Shown here: piece after piece, positions 18,425 through 25,205 of the stretch
Layout of the letters: every line of letters begins with the position of its first letter
Numbering within the stretch: the stretch's first letter is position 1
NCBI GenBank assembly: GCA_020200135.1
Contig: JAIVJI010000089.1
Span: 1-36,465, forward strand
Origin: Acidobacteriota bacterium
GTDB taxonomy: Bacteria; Acidobacteriota; Blastocatellia; Pyrinomonadales; Pyrinomonadaceae
DNA length: 36,465 bases
Direction: 5' to 3'
The notes under the pieces: generated by a model
What the model was told of the DNA's origin: nothing
Seen by the model: the letters and a program-made list of their open reading frames with translations, nothing else
Database searches by the model: none
Position numbers and translations under genes: made by a program

Positions 18425-18730
18425 AGAAATCTCGCCCCGTCCGCCGGCCGCGCCCTCACAAGCGGCAGCAGCGAGCGGGCGCTTTCAGAAGTCTCTCAGA
18501 AGAATTTCAGGGCGCCCTAAAGATTCTTTCGGCCGGCCGGGTTATCTTGCCTCTTCGTCACGGCTCTCCAGCCCTTGCCGAAAACGACTCTCCCGCGTAA
18601 GATGTCCCGGCTTCGCCCTTTGAGCGTAACCTCGCGCTTTGAGACGGATTGCCCTTTACCTGCGAGACAGATGCCCTTTGACACCGACCCCATTCCCCCT
18701 TCCCTTAACCAAGCAGAAGGAGTTTCTTCA
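18425..18730. other. Upstream region of the secreted two-module ORF
   Basis: The frame stays open from 18575, but the signal peptide and AAGGAG ribosome site place the start at 18731. No clear promoter, terminator or repeat was found in this 306-nt gap. Confidence 0.4.
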
Positions 18731-20296
18731 ATGAGGATCATTCGTTTTGCCTCAACGTTAGTGCTGCTCCTGACCGCCTGCGTGGCCGCCAGCGCGCAGG
18801 ACGCACGGGGCACCTACCAGTTCACGTTCGGCGACAAGTTAATCAAGTACGTCGAGTTCGAGTGCTTGGCGCTCAAGGAGGGCGGCGCGACCGGCCGCAT
18901 GAACCTGAGCGACGAGGCCACCGTCGTCTACCACGACGTGGACGGCGACGGCTCGCCGCAGGAGAAGTACGCCGGCTTTTCCATAAGCGTCGAGTTCGAC
19001 GACATGAGCGTCGTCAAGAACCAGGCGGTGATGCTCGGCGTCGTCCGCGACTCCAACATCCCGTACCTCGTCGGGCTGCGCGTGCTGTTCACGGTCGAGG
19101 ACAACGGCGACAACTCGCGCGTCCCCGACAAACTGACCTGGGGGCTCTACAAGGAGATTAGGAGGGACTGGACTCCCTCGGACGCGGAGTTGGAGAAGGA
19201 CCCCGGCGTGGGGCTGACCTGGTGGGCGACCGACGCCGAGGTCAAGGACGTCCCCCGGCAACGCCCCACCATCAAAACCTTGTCTGTGAGGAGAACTCTA
19301 ATGAAAACGCTGTCCGCTACCATCAAAGCTTTGACGTGTGTAACCTTCATTCTGGCCCTTTCCGCCGTCGCCCAGGCGCAGGCCACGCGCACCTGGGTCT
19401 CCGGCGTCGGCGACGACGTCAACCCGTGCAGCCGCACCGCCCCCTGCAAGACCTACGCCGGAGCCATCTCGAAGACCGCCGTCCACGGCGAGATCAGCAC
19501 GCTCGACCCGGGCGGCTTCGGCGCGGTGACGATTACCAAGTCGATTACCATCGAGGGGACGGCGGGGCAGGGCTACGGCTCCATCCTCCACTCCGGGACG
19601 ACCGGCGTCTCAATCGCCTTCGACAACTTCACCGCGGTCGGCGAGGTGGAGAAGGCGGTGCGCCTCCGGAACCTGAACATCAACGGCTCGGGCGGCGCGA
19701 GCGCCGCCGTCCTCGGCCTGCGCGGCATCCGCATCTCGGGCGGCGCGGCCTCGGCCGGCAGCGAGGTCTTCGTCGAGGACTGCGTCATTGACCAATCACG
19801 GGGCACCCCCGGCCGCGGCATCGAGGACGTCCGGAGCGGCGGCGGCGAGCTGACCGTCACGAACACGACCGTCCGCAACATGTCGGGTGCCGGCATCGTC
19901 GTCATCCCGTCGGCCGGCGCGACGCGCGTCAGCGCCACGCTCGACAACGTGCGCGTCCACAACTGCGGCTTCGGCATCGTCGCCAGCAGCGGCGTGCGGA
20001 TGTCCGTCACCAACTCGGTCGTCTCGGGCAACACCAACCACGGGCTCGGCGTCGAGGGCCCGGCCGGCGCGGCCGAGATGATTGTTGACAACTCCCAGAT
20101 CGTGAACAACGTCACCGGCATCTCGCAGACGGCGGGGGGCACGATACGCATCGCCAACTCCGTCATCGCCTTCAACACCACCAACGGCACGTCGGGGACG
20201 GTCAACTCCTTCGGCAACAACCGCACGATGGGCAACGGCGGCGTCACGACGCTGACGGCCGTCGGCGCCGACACGCACGACAAGGGTCAGCAGTAG
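18731..20296 (+). CDS. Secreted two-module ORF with internal signal peptide (possible stop-loss fusion)
   Basis: The 521-aa frame begins with a signal peptide (MRIIRFASTLVLLLTACVAASAQ) and AAGGAG eight bases upstream of ATG 18731. Residues about 24-180 form an unrecognised secreted module (VDGDGSPQEKYAGF, VEDNGDNSRVPDKLTWGLYKE). Instead of stopping, the frame runs into a second complete signal peptide at residue 191, followed by a right-handed parallel beta-helix protein. The likeliest history is two adjacent secreted-protein genes whose separating stop was lost, or a base error. The full frame, the internal frame or both may be translated. A strong terminator follows at 20331. Confidence 0.75.
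   Translation: MRIIRFASTLVLLLTACVAASAQDARGTYQFTFGDKLIKYVEFECLALKEGGATGRMNLSDEATVVYHDVDGDGSPQEKYAGFSISVEFDDMSVVKNQAVMLGVVRDSNIPYLVGLRVLFTVEDNGDNSRVPDKLTWGLYKEIRRDWTPSDAELEKDPGVGLTWWATDAEVKDVPRQRPTIKTLSVRRTLMKTLSATIKALTCVTFILALSAVAQAQATRTWVSGVGDDVNPCSRTAPCKTYAGAISKTAVHGEISTLDPGGFGAVTITKSITIEGTAGQGYGSILHSGTTGVSIAFDNFTAVGEVEKAVRLRNLNINGSGGASAAVLGLRGIRISGGAASAGSEVFVEDCVIDQSRGTPGRGIEDVRSGGGELTVTNTTVRNMSGAGIVVIPSAGATRVSATLDNVRVHNCGFGIVASSGVRMSVTNSVVSGNTNHGLGVEGPAGAAEMIVDNSQIVNNVTGISQTAGGTIRIANSVIAFNTTNGTSGTVNSFGNNRTMGNGGVTTLTAVGADTHDKGQQ
19301..20296 (+). CDS. Right-handed parallel beta-helix secreted protein (internal start)
   Basis: Starting at ATG 19301, with GAGGAG nine bases upstream, the frame encodes 331 aa. 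It begins with its own signal peptide (MKTLSATIKALTCVTFILAL, ending AVAQAQA). The segment TRTWVSGVGDDVNPC then SRTAPCKTYAGAISK is typical of a beta-helix family common in acidobacteria and proteobacteria. Short parallel beta-helix coils follow, with recurring N-T-V/N-S-V steps (VTNTTVRNMSGAGIVV, VTNSVVSGNTNHGL, IANSVIAFNTTNG). These folds often bind or cleave polysaccharides, but no catalytic motif is visible. It shares its frame and stop with the longer ORF starting at 18731. Confidence 0.72.
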   Translation: MKTLSATIKALTCVTFILALSAVAQAQATRTWVSGVGDDVNPCSRTAPCKTYAGAISKTAVHGEISTLDPGGFGAVTITKSITIEGTAGQGYGSILHSGTTGVSIAFDNFTAVGEVEKAVRLRNLNINGSGGASAAVLGLRGIRISGGAASAGSEVFVEDCVIDQSRGTPGRGIEDVRSGGGELTVTNTTVRNMSGAGIVVIPSAGATRVSATLDNVRVHNCGFGIVASSGVRMSVTNSVVSGNTNHGLGVEGPAGAAEMIVDNSQIVNNVTGISQTAGGTIRIANSVIAFNTTNGTSGTVNSFGNNRTMGNGGVTTLTAVGADTHDKGQQ

Positions 20297-20330
20297 CGCG
20301 CCCTTAAGTCCCCCGCGTGGGCGACTGTCA

Positions 20331-20399
20331 GCCGCCCCGCGAAACCCGACGGTCTTCGACGAAGGCCGCCCGGGTTTCGCGGGGCGGCCGATTTTTTTT
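20331..20399 (+). terminator. Strong intrinsic terminator
   Basis: A perfect 18-bp stem (20331-20348 with 20371-20388) with a 22-nt loop, which can itself fold, is followed by CGA and eight T (20392-20399). It ends the beta-helix gene and insulates the sigma-factor promoter beyond it. Confidence 0.9.
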
Positions 20400-20410
20400 C
20401 GGCGCGGGCG

Positions 20411-20455
20411 TGTCAAACAGTCTCGGTTGACAACCGTGGAAAGACTGTTTACCTT
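20411..20455 (+). promoter_or_regulatory. Promoter and nested inverted repeats upstream of the ECF sigma gene
   Basis: TTGACA (20427-20432, perfect -35) and TACCTT (20450-20455) are 17 bases apart. A perfect 9-bp inverted repeat AAACAGTCT/AGACTGTTT (20415-20423 and 20442-20450) flanks the -35. A second inverted pair TGTCAA/TTGACA (20411-20416 and 20427-20432) includes the -35 itself. This arrangement suggests a dimeric regulator binding over the promoter. Confidence 0.55.
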
Positions 20456-20577
20456 TCGGCTGAAGTTCGAGAGGCCGTCGGCGCGCCAGCCCTGTTGCTC
20501 TTCGGCGCGCCCGCCGGCCCGGACGGCGCGGACGCATCATCCGCTCGCGCCCCCACCTCCGGCGGCACCGTTTTCCA

Positions 20578-21144
20578 ATGAAGCACGAGCGCCCAGTCAC
20601 ACAGGCCGCCTTCGACTCCCTTCTGTCGTGGCTCGACCCCGACCGCGAACTCGCCGCCGCGAAGTACGAGCAGATACGACGACGCCTCATCAGGCTCTTC
20701 ACCTGCCGCGGCCGTCCCGACGCCGAAGACCTCGCCGACGAGACCATCAACCGCGTCACACTCAAGGCGCCCGAGGTCGCGGCCGACTACGTCGGCGACC
20801 CGAGCCTCTACTTCTACGGCGTGGCGCAGAAGGTCTTCCTCGAGTCGCTGAGGCGCAAGCCGCCGCAGGCCCCGCCGCCGCCCCCGCCCGACCCGGCCGA
20901 GACGGAAGAGGCCGAGCTGGAGGACCGGTGCCTGGAGCGCTGCATGGGGGAGCTGGCGCCCGGGAGCCGCGAGCTGTTGCTGGAGTACTACGGCGACGAC
21001 GGGCGCGCCAAGATAGACCACCGGAAGGAGCTGGCCGCGAGGCTCGGCGTGGCGCAGAACGCGCTGCGCATACGCATCCACCGCCAAAGGATGTCGCTCC
21101 AGGAGTGCCTGCGCAGGTGTCTCGCCGGGGCGCTCCCGGCGTGA
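20578..21144 (+). CDS. ECF-type RNA polymerase sigma factor
   Basis: The 188-aa protein has a region 2-like part (about 30-92: KYEQIRRRLIRLFTCRG, DAEDLADETINRV, YFYGVAQKVFLESLRR), a Pro-rich linker (about 95-107) and a region 4-like helix-turn-helix (about 149-172: ELAARLGVAQNALRIRIHRQR). This is the ECF-like type frequent in acidobacteria. It should direct RNA polymerase to a dedicated promoter set when released from an anti-sigma factor. The next gene, 67 bases downstream, encodes a membrane protein of the anti-sigma kind. Upstream lie a near-consensus promoter and inverted repeats. Confidence 0.82.
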   Translation: MKHERPVTQAAFDSLLSWLDPDRELAAAKYEQIRRRLIRLFTCRGRPDAEDLADETINRVTLKAPEVAADYVGDPSLYFYGVAQKVFLESLRRKPPQAPPPPPPDPAETEEAELEDRCLERCMGELAPGSRELLLEYYGDDGRAKIDHRKELAARLGVAQNALRIRIHRQRMSLQECLRRCLAGALPA

Positions 21145-21211
21145 AACGTCGTGCGGCCGTTCGTCATACTGTTGTAGAGGGGCGAGCCGGGACTGCTACC
21201 GGCTTGGTTAG

Positions 21212-22030
21212 ATGACACCTTTCCCGGACATTGAGGACGAAATCAGGAGATATCTGCTCGGGACTCTTTCGGAAGAGTCCCGGCGGGGCTTTGAGGAGCG
21301 CCTGATGACCGAGGGGGCTTTTCTGGAGGAGCTGACGCTGGCCGAGGGCGAGCTGATCGACGACTACGTCGCCGGGCGGCTCTCGCCGGACGAGCGCACC
21401 GCGTTCGAGCGACACTTCCTCTCGACCGAGGAGAGGCGCGAGCAGCTCAGGTTCACGCGGGCGGTCGGCCGCTACGCCTCCGCCGCGGCCGCCTCGGCGA
21501 AGGCCGGCGAGACGGCCTCCGAACGCGAGACCGCGACGACGACATCGACGACGACGACATCGACGACGACAGCCGGGCCAACTCTGGGCGAGCGGCTGCG
21601 CGCCTTCTGGGGCGGCCGTTCGGCGGCGTGGCGCGCGGGGCTCGCCTTCGCGGCGGTCGCGGCCGTCGCCTTCGCGGTCTGGCTCGCGGTTCCGCGCGCG
21701 CCGCGCACTTTCGCCACGCTCACGCTCGTCGCGGGGGCGGGCGAGCGCGCCGCCGGCGTCGAACCGCCCGGGGTGCGGCTCCCGCCCGGCACCGACGCGC
21801 TGCGGGTCACGCTGACGCTCCCGGCGGGGACGCCCCCGGCGGCCTCGTACCGCGTGGAGATGATGAAGGATAAGGGGCGGACGGAGGAGGTCGAGGTCGC
21901 CGGCCACGACGCGCGCGCGGTCACGGTCGTCATCCCCGAAGGCCGGCTCGCGCGGGGCCGCCACGCGCTGCGACTCTTCGACGGCGCCGGGCGGCGGGTC
22001 GGCGACAGCTACGTCTTCGACGTCGAATAA
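21212..22030 (+). CDS. Membrane anti-sigma-like protein
   Basis: The 272-aa protein has a cytoplasmic helical N-terminus (about 5-95) with repeated LLGTLSEESRRGFEERLM and ELIDDYVAGRLSPDERTAFERHFL motifs, typical of anti-sigma-like proteins paired with this sigma class. The classical HxxxCxxC zinc motif is absent. A Thr/Ser tract (about 108-120), encoded by a near-repeat of ACGACGACATCG, leads to one transmembrane helix (about 141-160). A beta-rich periplasmic domain follows (about 165-272). It probably holds the sigma factor at the membrane until a periplasmic signal or protease acts. Its TAA stop abuts the stop of the convergent CHAT gene with no base between. Confidence 0.75.
   Translation: MTPFPDIEDEIRRYLLGTLSEESRRGFEERLMTEGAFLEELTLAEGELIDDYVAGRLSPDERTAFERHFLSTEERREQLRFTRAVGRYASAAAASAKAGETASERETATTTSTTTTSTTTAGPTLGERLRAFWGGRSAAWRAGLAFAAVAAVAFAVWLAVPRAPRTFATLTLVAGAGERAAGVEPPGVRLPPGTDALRVTLTLPAGTPPAASYRVEMMKDKGRTEEVEVAGHDARAVTVVIPEGRLARGRHALRLFDGAGRRVGDSYVFDVE
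21534..21572 (+). repeat. Short coding microrepeat (Thr/Ser tract)
   Basis: Near-identical 15-nt units built from ACG, ACA and TCG codons repeat about three times in the anti-sigma-like gene, encoding a T/S-rich linker before the membrane helix. Such tracts can expand or contract by slippage in multiples of three. Confidence 0.6.
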
Positions 22031-25000
22031 CTACGTGAGCGACGCCGCGCGCCGACGCCTCAGCCACCACGCCGCCAGCGCCGCCAGCGCAAGCAACACG
22101 CCTCCGGCCGCCAGCGTCTTCGTGTAAGCCCTCACGCCCGCGGCGGGGGCCGGGCGCAAGACCTGCCGGTACTCGCCCTGGAGCGTGAACGCGGCCCAGT
22201 AGTAGGGCGAGCGCCAGTGCGGCTCGCGGCGGATGCTGTTCTGCGCCTCGCGCAGCGCCGCCGCCGGCGTCATCCCGCGCCGCAGCATGTTCTCGTAGAA
22301 GCGACGCATCAGCTCCGAGGTCGCCTCGTCGTCAACCTTCCAGAGGCTCGACACCACGCTCGACGCGCCCGCGTAGAGGAACCCGCGCGTGAGCCCTATC
22401 ATCCCCTCGCCGCGCACCTCCTTCCCCAAAGCCGTCCGGCACGCGCTCAGGACCACCAGCTCGACCGGCGCGCGCAGCGAGTAGACGTCGCGCAGCCCCA
22501 CGAAGCCGCCGCGCTCGCGCCCCTCAAGGTCGACGGTCGAGAGGAGGAGTCCAGACTTCTCCGGCTCCTTCGGGTTGAGCAGGCCGTGGGTGGCGAAGTG
22601 CAGGACGGCGAACTCGGAGAGGTCGGTCTCCCGGAGGCGCTCGCGCGTGGCGTCGAAGCCCTCCGCGACGTGCGAGTCGGCGACCACCTCGCGCAAATTC
22701 CGCAACTCCGGCCCGGCGTACGTGAGCTGCCCGGCCGAGGCCGGGTCGAGCGAGTCGCCCTCGACCTCGATGTCGCGCACGCGGCCGCCGGAGCCTCCCG
22801 CCTCCCTCTGGCGGAGCGCGGCGACCTCGACGCCCCCGCCCTTGCGCATCGCGAAGCTCGACGCGAAGACCGGGTCGCCGAAGGCGGCCAGCGTCTTCGC
22901 GCGCGGCAGGCGACGGCCCGCCTCCTCGCGCAACTGCCCCAGGACGGAGGCCGAGGGGGCGTTGACGACCTCGTGTCCGGCGACGAGCGGCTCGCCGTCC
23001 GCGGGCGCGGGCAGAATTTGGAAAGGGACGTAGTCGAGCCCGCCGTCGGCGACGACGATGACGCGCGACCTGCCCTGTAGCGAAGCGGCGGCGGGCGACA
23101 GGAGCATCCGGCTCAGCTCGCGCGCGGCCTCCTCGACCTCCTCCGCGCCGCCGCGCTCGCGCCGCGCCGTGGAGAGCAGCGTGTAGGCGCGCTCGGCCGC
23201 GCGCTGGATGACTTCGCGCGGCGGCAGCTCGTAGCTCCGCAAGCCTTCGCGCGTCACGGCCCAGACGTAGCTCCGCTCGGCGCCGAGGCCGTATTCGAGC
23301 AGCACCGTCTCGTCGTCGGCGACGACCTCGCGCCGGATGCGGCCCAAGTCCCAGCCGGCCGGGCGCGCGAGCTGGCCGTAGGACGGGTGGCGCGCGCGTA
23401 TCTCCTCCTCGGCGCGCGCGTACTCGGCGCGGAGCCGCGCGATGTCCGCGTCCAGCGCTTCGAGCGCCGGTCGCGTGTACTCCCCGCCGAGCAGCGCCAC
23501 GCGGTCATCCTCCCTTGCGCGCAAAGACTGGCGCAGCGCCCTCTCACGCTCGGCGAGCCGCGGGTCGAGCCCGGGCACGAGGTTCGTCCCCGTGGCGCGC
23601 AGCAGCTCCGAGAGCGAGCGCGCGCGCGCCGACTCGCTGCTCTCGAAGGCGAGCGCGTCGAACCCGCGCGAGGGTTCGGCCGCGTGCCTGCGCATCAGGC
23701 ATTCGACGTAAGACTCGTAGCGCTCGTGGACGGCCGCGCGGAAGGAGGCCGCGAGGTCGCTACTGCCGGAGACGCGCCGCACCTCTTCGGTCAGCTCCAC
23801 CGAGCGGCGCAGCCACCCCTCCGCCTCCGCGAGATTTCCCCCGCGCAGCTCCAGCCGCCCGAGCGCGTGGCAGACGTCTGCGCGGCCCACGCGGTCGGAG
23901 AGCGCGTCGAAGGTCACGAGCGCGGCGCGGTAGGCGGCGCGCGCGCGTTCGGGTTGGCCCTGCCGCTCGTACGCGCGGCCGATGAGCGCGCGCACCTCCG
24001 CTGCCTCCTTGACGTTCGAGGTGCGCGTGTAGACGGCGAGCGCCGAGTTCAGGTAAGGCAGCGCCTCGGCCTCCTCGCCCCGCTCGATGTGGACTCTGGC
24101 GATATACTCCTCGGCGGTGGCCGCCATGACGTCGCCCGCGCCGGGGACGGCGAACACCTCACGGAAGCGCGCCAGCGCCTCGTCGTGCTCGCCGAGGAGG
24201 AGGTGCGTGCAGCCGAGCTTCCAGACGACGTAGGCCGTGGGGGCAGGGTCGGGCACGCGGCGAAAGATTTCGAGCGCGCGCCCGAAGTGAGCAAGCCCCT
24301 TCTCGGGCTCCCCCAGCTCGTTGAACACGCCGGCCAGGCTGGAGACGATGCGCCCCGCCGTCAGCGGCTCGGCCTCGGCGTCCACCAGCCGTTCGGCCTG
24401 CGTGTAGAAGTTGAGGCTGCTCTGCCACTCGCCCCTGCGGGCCTCTATCTGTCCGAGGCTGATGAGCGCGTCGGCCTGCCCCGCCGGGTCGTTCAGCTCG
24501 CGCCAGAGCTGCAAGGCCCTTTCGTAGTTGAGCGCCGACTCCGCGAGATGGCTCTGCGCCATCAGGTAGCGCCCCAACTCCGCGTGCGCGAGCGCCTGCC
24601 CGCGCGCGTCGCCGAGCGCCTGCCAGAGCGCGAGCGACTCCTCGGCCGTCCGCTGCGCCAGGGCGCGCTGGCCGTCGTAGTTCCACACGTCGCTCAGCGC
24701 GAGCAGCGCCCGCGCGCGCCCGCGCACGTAGCCGGCGCGCTCCGAGAGTTCGAGCGCGCGGCGGAGGACTCCTTCGGCGCGCTCCTTCTGCTTAAGGGAC
24801 GCGTAAGTCTCGCCCATCCCGTTTAGGGCGTCGGCCTCGGCCTCGGCCGACGGCGCGCGCGTGAGCAGGGAGAGGGCGCGGCGGTGTGCGGCGAGTGCGG
24901 CGCGGTCGTCGTTCAAGAGTAGGAGGAGGAGGCCCGCGCGGTTGAGCGCGCGCGCGGCCTCCTCGCGCCCGCCGGCTTCGAGCGAGAGCCGCGCCGACTC

Positions 25001-25177
25001 CTCCAGCTTCACGACCGACTCGCGCCGCGCCTCAACGGTGCGGGCGTGGTCGTCGGCCTCGGACGCGAGCCGGCGCGCCTCGTCGGCCGCGCCGCCGCCC
25101 TGCGCCCGCGCGCATGGCGCGGGGCAGAGTAGCAGCAGCAGGGACGAGAACAGGGCGAGGGTGCGTGACGTCCTCAT
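22031..25177 (-). CDS. Exported TPR-CHAT protease
   Basis: The 1048-aa protein starts with a signal peptide (MRTSRTLALFSSLLLLLCPA, to about residue 26). About ten TPR units follow (residues ~50-440), then a charged helical linker and a C-terminal CHAT domain (~700-1010). The caspase-like dyad is intact: H864 in HFATHG and C913 in LSACRTALG. GFLYAGASSVVSSLWKVDD and the YYWAAFTLQGE segment are typical CHAT features. A final hydrophobic helix with a basic tail (LLALAALAAWWLRRRR) may anchor it in the membrane. It should cleave a partner protein recognised through the TPRs, outside the cytoplasm. It is the second gene of an operon with the C11 peptidase, 28 bases downstream, and converges on the anti-sigma-like gene. 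Confidence 0.92.
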   Translation of the reverse strand: MRTSRTLALFSSLLLLLCPAPCARAQGGGAADEARRLASEADDHARTVEARRESVVKLEESARLSLEAGGREEAARALNRAGLLLLLLNDDRAALAAHRRALSLLTRAPSAEAEADALNGMGETYASLKQKERAEGVLRRALELSERAGYVRGRARALLALSDVWNYDGQRALAQRTAEESLALWQALGDARGQALAHAELGRYLMAQSHLAESALNYERALQLWRELNDPAGQADALISLGQIEARRGEWQSSLNFYTQAERLVDAEAEPLTAGRIVSSLAGVFNELGEPEKGLAHFGRALEIFRRVPDPAPTAYVVWKLGCTHLLLGEHDEALARFREVFAVPGAGDVMAATAEEYIARVHIERGEEAEALPYLNSALAVYTRTSNVKEAAEVRALIGRAYERQGQPERARAAYRAALVTFDALSDRVGRADVCHALGRLELRGGNLAEAEGWLRRSVELTEEVRRVSGSSDLAASFRAAVHERYESYVECLMRRHAAEPSRGFDALAFESSESARARSLSELLRATGTNLVPGLDPRLAERERALRQSLRAREDDRVALLGGEYTRPALEALDADIARLRAEYARAEEEIRARHPSYGQLARPAGWDLGRIRREVVADDETVLLEYGLGAERSYVWAVTREGLRSYELPPREVIQRAAERAYTLLSTARRERGGAEEVEEAARELSRMLLSPAAASLQGRSRVIVVADGGLDYVPFQILPAPADGEPLVAGHEVVNAPSASVLGQLREEAGRRLPRAKTLAAFGDPVFASSFAMRKGGGVEVAALRQREAGGSGGRVRDIEVEGDSLDPASAGQLTYAGPELRNLREVVADSHVAEGFDATRERLRETDLSEFAVLHFATHGLLNPKEPEKSGLLLSTVDLEGRERGGFVGLRDVYSLRAPVELVVLSACRTALGKEVRGEGMIGLTRGFLYAGASSVVSSLWKVDDEATSELMRRFYENMLRRGMTPAAALREAQNSIRREPHWRSPYYWAAFTLQGEYRQVLRPAPAAGVRAYTKTLAAGGVLLALAALAAWWLRRRRAASLT

Positions 25178-25205
25178 GTGCTTCGGTGGCGCGGCCCTCC
25201 GGTCG

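Noticed and set aside
18575..18730. N-terminal extension of the secreted two-module ORF
   Set aside because: The upstream in-frame codons precede a clear ribosome site and signal peptide at 18731, and an extension would bury the signal peptide.
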